In this document: positions 1 through 9,200 of the stretch, piece after piece
Position numbering within the stretch: position 1 is the first letter of the stretch
Layout of the letters: every line of letters begins with the position of its first letter
NCBI GenBank assembly: GCA_959601025.1
Contig: CAUGOD010000035.1
Location: forward strand, 1-29,631
Length of the DNA: 29,631 nt
Source of the DNA: an uncultured Oscillospiraceae bacterium
GTDB lineage: Bacteria > Bacillota > Clostridia > Oscillospirales > Acutalibacteraceae
Reading direction: 5' to 3'
Program-made: the position numbers and the translations under genes
Notes under the pieces: generated by a model
What the model was told of the DNA's origin: nothing
What the model saw: only the letters and a program-made list of their open reading frames with translations
Database searches by the model: none

Positions 1-51
1 TTTCGTGGGTCCTTTTTTTGGATGGGGCCGAAACCGGGGCCAAACCACGAC

Positions 52-75
52 GGGCCGCGGCTTAGCGCCGCGCCC
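52..75. other. GC-rich imperfect hairpin downstream of the broken lipoprotein gene
   Basis: GGGC(C)GCGGC pairs with GCCGCGCCC across a short loop, with one bulged C. There is no T-run on either side, so it is not a convincing intrinsic terminator. The rest of 1-132 holds no gene that I can support. Confidence 0.25.
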
Positions 76-132
76 CTTCTGTATCCTTAAGATGCCGAGA
101 GAAAAAAGACGGCGTGTTCAGCATCCGGTTTC

Positions 133-755
133 CTATACCGCGTCGGCGGAATCTCCCATCGCTTCCTCATATACCCAGGTGTCCCCCAGGTCGGAGGAGG
201 AAAAGAACAGGATTTTCGTCCCTGACGGTTCGCTGTTGATCCGTACGGGAAGATAAATCGTCCTGTCCCGGTGGTACGGTATCAACACGCGGGCCGATAT
301 GTCGGCGTCGCTTGCAGGAAGCGGCAGCCGTTGGACGTCGGCGGTCTTGCCGCCGTCCCGCGTCCGGCAGATTCGCGCCGTATTGACCTCCGCGCCGGAA
401 TACCCGCATAAAAAGCCAAGCTCCTCATTGACAAAGAATATCCGGTCGATCACGCCCGCCCCCTGAAGAACCGGTATGGCCGAAGAAGAAGCCGATCCGG
501 TTTTCCAGGCGCCGTTGTCCTCCACAGCGAGGCTAGGGTCGACAAGGCTCCAGGTTTGCCCTCCGTGTCTGATTTTACTGTAACGATCGCATCTCCGGTA
601 TCCGACGCCGAGGCTTTCCGAACCGGTTGGCTTTCCGCCTCGGAACTCCCGCTGCCGCTGCTTTCGGCCGTTCTCTGTCCGCAGGAGGTCAACAGCAACG
701 CGCATGTTGCCGCCCCCAGCCATCCCGAAAGCAGCCGCCTGAAAAAGACCTTCAT
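133..755 (-). pseudogene. Frameshifted lipoprotein with BNR/Ycf48-like repeats
   Basis: The start at 755 gives a lipoprotein signal peptide: a basic n-region, a hydrophobic core and the lipobox LLTSC with the modified Cys at residue 25. A Ser/Glu-rich stretch follows. The reading frame breaks near 559-564, where the minus strand reads GGAGGGCAAACC. The C-terminal part continues in another frame down to 133. Adding one G to the GGG run would restore a continuous protein of about 207 residues. The downstream part carries beta-propeller-like motifs: GQTW, RDGGKT, and SSSDLGDTW, which fits the BNR pattern S-x-D-x-G-x-T-W. The likely original product is a surface lipoprotein with a sialidase-like or Ycf48-like propeller fragment of unknown role. 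A sequencing error in the G run is a real alternative to true inactivation. An alternative start lies at 776, 7 codons upstream. Confidence 0.6.
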
Positions 756-932
756 AATCTTCCACCATCCCTTCACCGATTTTGGACATTTGGACCTATT
801 ATCAATACTGAGGAGAAAAGCGCCGCCGCGTTATTCCTCGACGATAGTCTATCATAGCGTCAGACGGAAAAGCTACCGTTTTTGGTTACAGAAAAATAAC
901 AGTTTTGATATTTTCCCCTGGTTTTGCCATAG

Positions 933-971
933 AAAAAGTCCGCCGCAGGATCGGGCGATTCCGCGGCGGAC
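933..971 (-). terminator. Intrinsic terminator of the HtrA-like protease gene
   Basis: A perfect 9-bp stem, GTCCGCCGC/GCGGCGGAC (938-946 with 963-971), is followed on the minus strand by TTTTTC. It lies just past the protease stop codon at 988. Confidence 0.85.
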
Positions 972-987
972 ACAGGCTGTATTCTGT

Positions 988-2661
988 CTAGTTAGTGGCT
1001 TCCGCCAATACGCAGCGAACGGTAAGCGTACGGGTGGTATTGGTGCGGGAATCGACCCGAACCAGGGTCAGCTCCACCGTATCCCCTACCGAATGCTTGG
1101 AAAGCTCGGTGCGCATAGTGGAATAATCGGTTACGGACACGCCGTCTACCGCCGTAATGATGTCGCCTACCTGCGCTTCCGTGCCTGCCAGGCAGGAATC
1201 CGAATTGATTTCTTCGATCCGGAAGCCGGTGCCGGTAATCGAACGGCCGGTAATGCCCAGCATCACGCGCCCTTTGACGTAGCCGTATTTCACCAGGTCA
1301 TTCAGGATGTCCTTCGCCTCGTTGATCGGGATGGAGAAGCCCAGCCCTTCATAGCCGGAAGCGACGATTTTCGCTGAGTTGATGGCGACTACCTGGCCCT
1401 GTCCGTTCATCAGAGGGCCGCCCGAATTACCGGGATTGATCGCGGCGTCCACCTGCAGACATTTAATGGCGTAGCCGGTATCCTCGTATACGTCCCGGGC
1501 GAGACCGGAAACGATCCCCTGCGTGGTGGTGAAGTTCAGCCCGCCGGCATTGCCGATGGCGACCACCTTATCCCCGAGCTGGAGCTGGGAGGAATTGCCG
1601 AATTCCGCCGTGGTCAGGCCGGTCGCCTTTACTTTGATGACCGCCAGATCGGTATACTGATCGTAGCCGACGACTTCCGCATTTTCATAAACGGTGCCGT
1701 CATACAGTTCCACATTAATTTTGTCGTATTTTTTGCCGGTTTTTTCGTTGACAACCACATGGGCGTTGGTAATGATATATCCGTCGGCCGTCCATATAAT
1801 GCCGCTTGCGGCCCCGGCTTCGGTCAGGCTGCTGGCCTGGCCGAAATAGCCGTTGCTGGATTGGGAGTACATGGTAATGACCACGGTAGAATTCAGGTTC
1901 TTCTGCACGATGGCGCGGGTACTGAGTCCTTCTGTTTCATCCGGATCGGTAATATCCAGCGTGGGCGCGTTATTGTTGACGTCCCGTGTCGGGGAGGTGG
2001 ACACCGAATTATTATTCGTCGACGTATTGGTGTTCGGCAGCTCCTGATTCCCCACAGCTACGGCGAGAAGCACCGAGAGGGTGACGATCAGCGCCGCACA
2101 GGCGACGCTCAGCGCAGCGATGGCAATGGCCGCGCCCTTTTTCTTTTTCGGCTTTTTAGGGGGCGGATAGCTGCCGCCCGGGCCGCCCGGCTGAACAGGA
2201 GAGCCGCCGCCCGGCTGCTGTCCGTAAGGCGGCTGTCCATAGGACTGCCAGCCATAGGGATTGTAGTTCCCCTGCGGCTGATAGCCGCCCGACGGAGCGG
2301 CCTGCTCGGCGCGGCGCTCCGCCTCGTTGGCAGGAACCGGGTCGGGCGCGTGAACGCCGTAGCGATAGGTCACCGTTTCCGGCACCTCCGACTGGGGGGA
2401 GGCGGCGGATGTCCCGCTGCTTTCCGGGGAGGCATCCGTCGTGCTGCTCCAGGAGGAGAGAGGGACAACCGGGGAAACGGGGGAGGACCAGCCGGAAACC
2501 GGCCGGTTTTCCTCCGGAGAAGTATAAGAAGAGGCGGAGGAGGAAGGCGCGGAAGAGGCTGCGCCTTCCGTGGGGGTAACTTGCGGAGAACCCGGAGTAT
2601 CCGGAATTTTCTCGTTTGTTTCGGGCGTTTCCCGTCCGTTTTCATCAAACCAGTTGGCCAT
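988..2661 (-). CDS. htrA: HtrA/DegP-like membrane-anchored serine protease with PDZ domain
   Basis: A 557-residue protein of the HtrA (S1C) family, which degrades or refolds damaged proteins outside the membrane. Residues 1-170 are cytoplasmic, low-complexity and rich in Ser, Pro, Gly, Gln and Tyr, ending in a Lys-rich stop. One membrane helix lies at about 177-203. An Asn/Ser/Thr linker follows, then the trypsin-like domain with the triad His301 (TNAHVV), Asp338 (YTDLAVI) and Ser413 (GNSGGPL). A single PDZ domain occupies about 464-552 (VGDIITAVDGVSV). The start at 2661 has AAAGGA ten bases upstream. The gene follows the histidine kinase on the same strand after 166 bp and has its own terminator. 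That context resembles stress-responsive HtrA systems controlled by CssRS or CiaRH. The long N-terminal tail exceeds typical HtrA but is common in Gram-positive versions. Confidence 0.93.
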   Translation of the reverse strand: MANWFDENGRETPETNEKIPDTPGSPQVTPTEGAASSAPSSSASSYTSPEENRPVSGWSSPVSPVVPLSSWSSTTDASPESSGTSAASPQSEVPETVTYRYGVHAPDPVPANEAERRAEQAAPSGGYQPQGNYNPYGWQSYGQPPYGQQPGGGSPVQPGGPGGSYPPPKKPKKKKGAAIAIAALSVACAALIVTLSVLLAVAVGNQELPNTNTSTNNNSVSTSPTRDVNNNAPTLDITDPDETEGLSTRAIVQKNLNSTVVITMYSQSSNGYFGQASSLTEAGAASGIIWTADGYIITNAHVVVNEKTGKKYDKINVELYDGTVYENAEVVGYDQYTDLAVIKVKATGLTTAEFGNSSQLQLGDKVVAIGNAGGLNFTTTQGIVSGLARDVYEDTGYAIKCLQVDAAINPGNSGGPLMNGQGQVVAINSAKIVASGYEGLGFSIPINEAKDILNDLVKYGYVKGRVMLGITGRSITGTGFRIEEINSDSCLAGTEAQVGDIITAVDGVSVTDYSTMRTELSKHSVGDTVELTLVRVDSRTNTTRTLTVRCVLAEATN

Positions 2662-2827
2662 ATCGGATCATTCCTTTCGAATGGTTTTCGTCGTTGGTTT
2701 GTTGTCCTGTCTGACTATGGCTTTATTCTACCCGCCTTTTGTGTACATCTCTTGAAGAAAAAAGCGGGAATTCATAAACAAATTTTTATCGTGCTGTGAA
2801 TGACCGAGGCAAAGAAGACCGGAGCCG

Positions 2828-4276
2828 TCAGCGCTTCGGCGTTTCCGTATCCGGAAGCCAGAATTCAAATTCGGTGTATTCTCCTTCCGCCGAGCGGACA
2901 ACGATCTCGCCGTGATGCAGGTTTATGACGGTTTTGACGATATACAGCCCCAGCCCCATCCCGTTTTTATCCAGCGAACGGGAACGGTCGCTCTTATAAA
3001 ATCGCTCAAAGATGTGGGGCATCTCCTGCGCGGGGATGCCGGCGCCGGTGTTGCGGATGGCGCAGTATACCCGGCTGTCCCGCCGCTCGATCCGGACGGA
3101 AAGCGTCCCGCCGACGTCGATGAATTTCACGGCGTTGTCCACCAGATTGTAAATTACCTGTCCCAATAGGTCGAAATCAGCCGAAACCTCCGTCCGGGTA
3201 CAGTCTTCCAGGCCCTCCACCCGGATGTTCTTATCCTCGATCCGCTGTTCGAAGGAAAGGAGAACATTGCAGGCCTGTTCCGTCAGGTCGTAGGCGACCG
3301 GCTTGAGGTGAAGCTCGCCGTTGTCGATCCGGGACAGATCCAGCATGGATTTTACCAGCCGGGAAAGGCGTTTGACCTCATCCGATACAATTTTCAGGTA
3401 GTAATTCCGCTTTTCATCCGGAATTGTCCCATCCAGAATTCCGTCGATAAAACCGGCGATGGTGGTCATCGGGGTTTTCAGCTCGTGGGAAACATTCGCA
3501 ACGAAGCTGCGGCGCATCCCCTCTACCGAGGAAAGGGAGACAGCCATGTTATTGAGAGAGGTAGCCAGCTCGGCTACCTCGTCCTTCCCGTGGACAGGAA
3601 TGCGGTAGCTGAAATCCCCCATCCCGAAGCTGCGGGTAGCCGCCGCCATCTGTCGGAGAGGCCGTACCATCCGGTAGGTCATCACATACAGCACGATAAA
3701 GGTCAGAGTCAGCACCCCAAGGGCCGACAGAAAGAAGACCTGCAGGTTGTTCATCAGATATTCGCTCAGCCCGGCGGAGGAGGTGGAGGTAAAGACATAC
3801 CCCAGCTGGATCTGTCCGCTGTTCAGCAGGATCGGTTCCCCGGTAGTATACTGGCGGGCGGTATAATAACCGCCCAGCTTTCCCACCTCGAAAAAGCCGG
3901 TTCCGTCCATCTTGCCGACGATCGTATCGGCCAGCGCTGCGCCGGACGTATATAGCGCCGCGTCAGAGCAGAGGATAACCGTACCCTTGTTGCTCACCAC
4001 CAGCACGGTCGCGTCGATCGCATCCGCCATCAGAGAAAGATAAGGGGAAAGCTGGTCGCCGAGAATCTGGTAATGTCCCGCGTTTTCGGTATCCTCCACC
4101 GCCAATTGGGAGGTCATTTCCGCGATCCGCAGGGTGTTTCCCTCCAGCAGATTCCGCTTTTCATCCACCCAATACCGCGTGGAGAACAGCATCTGCATAC
4201 CACCCATGGCGACGAAGCTGACGACGATGATCAGCGACATAACGGTGAAATATTTCGTAAATATGCTTTTGAACAC
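2828..4276 (-). CDS. Two-component sensor histidine kinase (HAMP, HisKA, HATPase)
   Basis: A 482-residue membrane sensor kinase. TM1 lies at about 12-32, an extracellular sensor region at about 35-175 and TM2 at about 178-202. A HAMP linker follows, then the dimerisation domain with phospho-acceptor His264 in NVSHELKTP. The ATP-binding domain has an N box (NLVDNAVKF, Asn377), a G1 box (NTGAGI, about 409-414) and a G2 box (GMGLGLYI, 439-446). All catalytic boxes are intact. The start is GTG at 4276 with AAGGATGTGA upstream. The cognate regulator lies 107 bp upstream on the same strand, and the HtrA protease gene follows downstream. Regulator, kinase and protease together suggest control of an envelope or secretion-stress response; the signal itself cannot be read from the sequence. 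Confidence 0.93.
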   Translation of the reverse strand: MFKSIFTKYFTVMSLIIVVSFVAMGGMQMLFSTRYWVDEKRNLLEGNTLRIAEMTSQLAVEDTENAGHYQILGDQLSPYLSLMADAIDATVLVVSNKGTVILCSDAALYTSGAALADTIVGKMDGTGFFEVGKLGGYYTARQYTTGEPILLNSGQIQLGYVFTSTSSAGLSEYLMNNLQVFFLSALGVLTLTFIVLYVMTYRMVRPLRQMAAATRSFGMGDFSYRIPVHGKDEVAELATSLNNMAVSLSSVEGMRRSFVANVSHELKTPMTTIAGFIDGILDGTIPDEKRNYYLKIVSDEVKRLSRLVKSMLDLSRIDNGELHLKPVAYDLTEQACNVLLSFEQRIEDKNIRVEGLEDCTRTEVSADFDLLGQVIYNLVDNAVKFIDVGGTLSVRIERRDSRVYCAIRNTGAGIPAQEMPHIFERFYKSDRSRSLDKNGMGLGLYIVKTVINLHHGEIVVRSAEGEYTEFEFWLPDTETPKR

Positions 4277-4327
4277 AAAAGCTCACATCCTTACGACAGG
4301 GGATGGGTTTCTATACAGGGGAGGAAA

Positions 4328-4358
4328 GGGTACTGCGCCGATATTTTTCGCAGTACCC
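4328..4358 (-). other. Intercistronic hairpin between response regulator and kinase
   Basis: A perfect 10-bp inverted repeat, GGGTACTGCG/CGCAGTACCC with an 11-nt A/T-rich loop, lies between the regulator stop (4384) and the kinase start (4276). On the minus strand only TTTCC follows, so it could act as a weak attenuator, setting the ratio of regulator to kinase, or as an mRNA-end stabiliser. Confidence 0.5.
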
Positions 4359-4383
4359 CGTGTCTTTTTATCCGGCGTTTCTA

Positions 4384-5100
4384 TCAGGTGCGGGCGCCCA
4401 CGCCGCCGTTCTGATCCCGTACCTCAAATTTATAGCCGACGCCCCAGACAGTCTTCAGAGTCCACTGATCGGAAACGCCGTCCAGCTTTTCACGCAGGCG
4501 CTTGACATGGACGTCCACCGTCCGGCTGTCGCCGTAATATTCGAAGCCCCAGACCTCGTCCAGCAGCTGATCCCGGGTATATACCCGGTTAGGATTGCTG
4601 GCCAGGTGGTAAATTAACTCCATTTCTTTCGGCGGGGTATCGATCTGCTTGCCCCGCACCCGGAGCTCATAGTTTTCCATATTGATGTACAGCCCGTCGT
4701 AACTTACTTCTTTGGTTTTCTGTTTGTCCTGGGCGCCGCTGCGGCGGAGAACGGCCTTGACCCGGGCGACAACCTCCTTCGCCTCAAAGGGCTTGACAAC
4801 GTAGTCATCCGCCCCAAGCTCCAATCCCAGCACCTTATCGAATACCTCGCCCTTGGCAGTCAGCATGATAATCGGGCAGGAGGATTTTTTTCGGATTTCC
4901 CGGCAGACCTGCCAGCCATCCAGCTGGGGCATCATGATGTCCAGCAGTATCAGATCCGGTTTCTCCTTATCGAATATTTCCAGCGCCTGCGCGCCGTTGC
5001 CGGCGATGCATACGTCGAATTCTTCCTTTTCCAGATACAGTCTCAGCAGCTCGCAGATATTGCTGTCGTCGTCCACGACCATGATTTTTCCGTTTGCCAC
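4384..5100 (-). CDS. OmpR/PhoB-family response regulator
   Basis: A 238-residue DNA-binding response regulator. The receiver domain (about 5-118) has the acidic pocket DDD (10-12), phospho-acceptor Asp54 (LLDIMMP), switch residue Thr81 and Lys103 (VVKPF). The C-terminal winged helix (about 135-230) carries the OmpR-class pattern, including RTVDVHVKRLREKL and a terminal WGVGYKFE hairpin. The start is GTG at 5100, preceded by GGGAGGGACGCGGC. The kinase downstream is its likely partner. An extended -10 element and a leader hairpin lie upstream. The regulon is unknown; the adjacent htrA gene is the natural candidate target. Confidence 0.94.
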   Translation of the reverse strand: MANGKIMVVDDDSNICELLRLYLEKEEFDVCIAGNGAQALEIFDKEKPDLILLDIMMPQLDGWQVCREIRKKSSCPIIMLTAKGEVFDKVLGLELGADDYVVKPFEAKEVVARVKAVLRRSGAQDKQKTKEVSYDGLYINMENYELRVRGKQIDTPPKEMELIYHLASNPNRVYTRDQLLDEVWGFEYYGDSRTVDVHVKRLREKLDGVSDQWTLKTVWGVGYKFEVRDQNGGVGART

Positions 5101-5130
5101 GCCGCGTCCCTCCCGTTGACATTTTCACCG

Positions 5131-5159
5131 ATAATCCCCCTGTACACGGAGGGGATTAT
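5131..5159 (-). other. Hairpin in the response-regulator leader
   Basis: A perfect 9-bp stem, ATAATCCCC/GGGGATTAT with an 11-nt loop, sits between the putative -10 element and the regulator start. No T-run follows on the minus strand, so it looks like a 5'-UTR structure and not a terminator. Confidence 0.5.
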
Positions 5160-5167
5160 TATCCTTT

Positions 5168-5176
5168 ATTTTAGCA
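5168..5176 (-). promoter_or_regulatory. Putative extended -10 promoter for the regulator-kinase pair
   Basis: The minus strand reads TGCTAAAAT, an extended -10 (TGn plus TAAAAT). No good -35 hexamer is visible, which is usual for extended -10 promoters. The element is about 70 bp upstream of the GTG start at 5100. Confidence 0.4.
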
Positions 5177-5342
5177 GACTTTCCGTCGGTTTTATGAACA
5201 GTATTTGAAAGTTTCCGCTTTTTTTCGCTTTTACCGATTGACGATCCAGCGGGCTCTCCGGAAAAGCGGCGGAAATACATCCGGTGGTATAAAGTTTGCC
5301 AGCGCGGCCATACTAGAAGCGGAAAACAAAGGAAAGAAAGGA

Positions 5343-5894
5343 ATGGTCGACAGCATGGAATTCAAGGGAAGCCGCACCGAAGCCAATCTGATGGCCGCGT
5401 TTGCAGGAGAAAGCCAGGCGCGTAACAAATACACCTTTTATGCCGCCCAGGCGAGGAAAGACGGCTATATCCAGATCGCCAATATCTTTAATGAAACGGC
5501 CCACAACGAAAAAGAACACGCCGAGCTGTGGTTTAAAAGGCTGAAGGGCGGCTCTATCCCCGGCACGCCGGAGAATCTGGCGGACGCGGCTGCCGGCGAG
5601 CATTACGAATGGGTGGAAATGTATAAGGAATTCGCCGAGGTGGCGAAGGAGGAGGGCTTCCGGGACATTGCGGCGGTCTTCGAGCTGGTTGCTTCGGTGG
5701 AGAAGGAGCATGAGGAGCGCTACCGCAAGCTGCTGGACAATATCGAATCGGGGAAGGTGTTCAAGAGGGAGCAGGGAACCCTCTGGGTCTGCCTGAACTG
5801 CGGCTATGTGTACTGTGGGGAGGTTCCGCCCCAGGAGTGCCCGACCTGCCGGCATCCGCAGGCGTATTTCCAGATGAAGCCGCAGGATTATTAA
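5343..5894 (+). CDS. rbr: Rubrerythrin
   Basis: A 183-residue rubrerythrin, a non-haem iron peroxidase that removes hydrogen peroxide in the cytoplasm of anaerobes using electrons passed through its rubredoxin domain. The N-terminal four-helix bundle shows the diiron-ligand segments FAGESQARNKY (Glu23), NEKEHAE and ASVEKEHEERY. The C-terminal rubredoxin-like domain has two CxxC knuckles: Cys150/Cys153 (WVCLNCGYVY) and Cys166/Cys169 (ECPTCRHPQA). I chose ATG 5343 because of the GGAAAG just upstream; ATG 5355 (MEFKGS) is the other candidate, with AAAGGA 12 bases before it. Length is normal for the family. A small gene follows 10 bases later and probably shares the transcript. No clear sigma-A promoter was found; 5177-5342 has only weak matches. 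Confidence 0.95.
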   Translation: MVDSMEFKGSRTEANLMAAFAGESQARNKYTFYAAQARKDGYIQIANIFNETAHNEKEHAELWFKRLKGGSIPGTPENLADAAAGEHYEWVEMYKEFAEVAKEEGFRDIAAVFELVASVEKEHEERYRKLLDNIESGKVFKREQGTLWVCLNCGYVYCGEVPPQECPTCRHPQAYFQMKPQDY

Positions 5895-5904
5895 GGAGCG
5901 GGCC

Positions 5905-6096
5905 ATGGAAAAGAAAAACTGTGGAAAGCGGAAAAGACCGGATCGGATACCTTCGTCTTCCGCCTCAGCGGTACGGGAGGACGCCCTCACCATGCAGGAG
6001 CAGGGGCGGGGGGATATCCCCTCCGATGTGCTGGGAAGCTACACCGGCACCCCCGAGGCGGGCGAAGTCCCCGAGCAGGACGCTGACGATCTGTAA
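5905..6096 (+). CDS. Small acidic-tailed hypothetical protein, cotranscribed with rubrerythrin
   Basis: A 63-residue protein. The start at 5905 has AAGGAGCGGGCC directly upstream, and the gene begins 10 bases after the rubrerythrin stop. The N-terminus is basic and rich in Lys and Arg. The C-terminus is acidic, with DVLGSYTGTPEAGE and the end QDADDL. No transmembrane segment, signal or metal motif is visible. Good ribosome-site spacing, operon position and a perfect terminator 4 bases after the stop argue that it is real. The C-terminal pattern looks like a conserved short clostridial protein, but I cannot assign a function. Confidence 0.65.
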   Translation: MEKKNCGKRKRPDRIPSSSASAVREDALTMQEQGRGDIPSDVLGSYTGTPEAGEVPEQDADDL

Positions 6097-6099
6097 TGA

Positions 6100-6148
6100 A
6101 AACACCGCGCCCTGTTTCCGTATTGGACGGAGGCAGGGCGCGGTGTTT
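6100..6148. terminator. Strong bidirectional terminator between convergent operons
   Basis: A perfect 15-bp stem, AAACACCGCGCCCTG/CAGGGCGCGGTGTTT (6100-6114 with 6134-6148), is extended inward by TCCG/CGGA. It is followed by TTTATTAG on plus and TTTTCATT on minus. It closes the rubrerythrin operon and probably also the long minus-strand operon ending at 6244. Confidence 0.9.
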
Positions 6149-6151
6149 ATT

Positions 6152-6169
6152 AGAGTGTGAACACACTCT
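6152..6169. repeat. Perfect 18-bp palindrome in the convergent intergenic region
   Basis: AGAGTGTG-AA-CACACTCT is an 8-2-8 perfect inverted repeat placed between the bidirectional terminator and the stop codon at 6244. No promoter is near it. It may be part of the 3' processing structure of the minus-strand transcript or a protein-binding site of unknown purpose. Confidence 0.45.
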
Positions 6170-6243
6170 GGAATGATTGCGAATCACCGCGCCTGTCAGC
6201 GGAAAGACCGACGCCGGAAACAGTATGTAAGCAACGAGGCTAT

Positions 6244-9200
6244 TTAAGCCCAAACCGGCGCATACAGCCGGTGCCCGGAGGAAGCGGTCACGGAATAGTA
6301 GTGACTGAGGATACGCCGGTAATCCCAGTTTTCATACTTTGCGTATCCGACGGCGCCCCACTGGCTCATCCCGACTCCGTGGCCGAAGCCCTGTTCCTTC
6401 AAAACGATCTCGCTGCCGGAGGAGACAACGGTAAAAGCATGGGAACGAAGTCCCAGTATGCTGGCAAATTGATAGCCGGAAACGGTTTGCTCATACCCAT
6501 ATTTATTGGTGTAGCAAAGGTTGGTTTCCACCGTATACTTGCCGTAGGGATCATATTTCGTGACGGCGAATCCGTCCCCCTTGCAGACGATTGTTGATCC
6601 CAGCGCAGCCTCCAGATCGCGGAGCACTTCGTCCCGGTTCAGGGTCAGTGTCTTTTCCCAATACGGATCCCCCACGTACTGTGCGGTGTCGTAGGCGCTG
6701 ACAACGCTCTTGAGGTAGGGAAGATCCGCCCCGAACACGTTTTTGTTGTCCGCTGTTACGCCGGCGGAAGAAGAAAAATAGGTGGCGCAGATTGGCGCGT
6801 TGTTCTGCAGAATTTTGATGCCTGCGACCTCACCCACCGCATCGTAAATCAGCTTATCGGTTCCGCTGGTTTCGTTAAAGGCCGGCAGGCTGCAGGAATA
6901 CGGATTGCCGCTGCTCCGCGTATAGTACAGAATGTAGGTATAGGAAGCAATCGCCTGCGCCTTCTGCGCGGCCATATAGCCCGTGGCGCCGGGCGTGCCG
7001 TAGGTGCTGCTGCTGCCGAGCTCTTTCTTTACGATCCGCGCCAGCAGAAGCTGGAGCTCCTGTTTATTGGACGGGACGATAACTTCACCGGTGGCGGTGT
7101 CCCGTACCTTACAATCTTTCAAATAAGTGGACTCCGCCGCTTTGCCGGCCAGCACCGCCGGTACGTCGTCCACCGGAGGAGGCGGTTCCGCGGTCGGCGG
7201 CGTGGTCGGCGTCCCGCTGCTCATCATTGGCGTTGTGGTCTGCGGGGGCTCCGGGTCGGGCTGGGTGGTCGGGCCGACGGTGTCCGGCTCGGTGGGTGTG
7301 GTGGAAGGGGTCGCCTTGGTAGTCGTAGTAATCGGCGGCGTCGGAGAAGCCGTCGGTTCTTCTGATGGCTTTTCCGTCGGCGTGGTGGAAGGAGGTTCTG
7401 CGGTTGTGGTCGTGGTCGTCGTCGTTGTTTCCCTCCCGGCGGCGTTGGGGCCGCGGGTGATGGCCGCGCCGTGAGCGCGGCTGGTCCTCGATTCGTCGGC
7501 GCCGGAGGAAGAGTCTCTCCATTTCTTCGGCATGACCGCGTTGCTGTTGAAGGTCACGCCGCCGAGGTCGACGTCCTCGCTTTCCCCGCTGCGGACCTGC
7601 CGGGCCGCTACCACGAGACGCGCGTCGGAAAAGCCGGCTACGTCGCTGAAATCGGTGGACAGCAGAAGAAGGGAATCCTCTTCCTGTACATCCACCACAC
7701 CATCCGGGAAGGAATACAGCGAACGGATGCGGATTTCGCCCGCGAAACCGAGAAAATCGGTTTCGTTGTCAAATACGGCGCGGGTATAATCAAAATTGGC
7801 TCCGTCCGGGGCCTCGGCAATCATCACCGAAAACACCTTCCATTTGGCGTTATGGTAGATGGTGTTCATTTCGATCAGAGGATGCTTCCGCAGGAAGGTC
7901 AGGTCATCGTAATACTCCGTCAGGTCAGAGAACATCTGGCCGCTGCCGGCGTTGTTTCCGTAAATCACCAGAGACCGGTTTACCGAATCGGGGGACAGCA
8001 ACGCTGTCGCGGGATCAAAATACGGAACGCCGAAGGAGGAGAGCTGCCGGTTGAAATTGTGCGTCGCGTAGAAGGAATCACCCGCTCCTCGCATTACGGG
8101 GTAGTTGATGTTGGTGCCGTCGATCTTCAGCCAGCCGCGGATGTCACGGTTGCGCGTATACAGCGCGTAAAACTGGGTCAGCATCCCCTCCGGATAGGAT
8201 TCCGGGTCGGCGTCCACGCTCTGGGAGGCGCTGACGTCGTAGAGCTGGACCAGCTGGTTATACAATTTCTGGTTGTCTATCGGCTTGAGGATGTACATAT
8301 ACAGCATAGCCGCCAATGCGGCGATCAGCAGCAGGAATACTGCCAGGACGGCGCTTTTTCGAACGATCTCGCCCCGGCTGTCTCCCTTCCATGGAAGGAT
8401 AGAGCGAAGAAAATGGCGCGGCTTCCCGGTCGGGCTGGCCTGCGGAATCTCCGCGGGCGGAGGAAGGGGAGGGGCGCTCAGGGTTTCGCCGCCCGCCATG
8501 ACGGTGGGGAGCGCCTCCAGATACCGGCGAACCAGGTCCAGCGCGTGGGAGGTGGCGAGATAACGGATATATTCCCGATCCACCGCCCCTTCCCGCGTGT
8601 CGATTTTTTTGACCCATACCCGTTTTTCATCCGCCAGGGCGACATAAACGGTGCCGACCGGTTTTCCTTCGCTGGTATCGGGACCGGCTACGCCGGTGAT
8701 CCCCACGCCGAGGTCGGCGTTCCCGACCCGGCGGGCCCCGACCGCCATGGCGCCTGCGACCTTCGGGCTGACCGCGCCGTATTGCTCCAGCAGTTCATTC
8801 GAAACGCCGAGGATGTTGTGCTTGATCTCCTTGGAGTAAGCGGCGACTCCGCATTCAAAAACGGCGGATACGCCGGCCACCTCGGTCAGGCGGCCGGAAA
8901 GCAGCCCGGCCGTGCAGGATTCCGCCGTGGCGATCTTCATCTGCTTATCCAGCAGCAGAGCGACGACCGCCTTCTGCAGGCTGCCCACGTCCACGCCGTA
9001 AACGTTCACGCCGAGCCGCCGGCAGATTTCATCCACCACCGGCGCGCAAAGGGCGAGCGCGTCCGCGCGATTCGCGGCATGGGCTGTCACCCGCAGAATG
9101 GCCTCGCCGTCCTTCGAATAGGCGGCGACATTGGGGTTGGCCTCACTCATCAGATCAGCCAGGCGTTCGGTCAGAACCGCTTCGGACAGGCCGAAGACCC

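Noticed and set aside
2780..5215. Shared TTTATGAA-like words upstream of htrA and the regulator as a binding motif
   Set aside because: The match is only eight A/T-rich bases, the orientations differ, and no repeat spacing is present, so chance is the better explanation.
7420..7470. Simple repeat (poly-Thr codons) as a phase-variation tract
   Set aside because: The tract uses mixed ACN codons and encodes an in-frame Thr spacer. It is not a long pure homopolymer or short-unit repeat that would slip readily.
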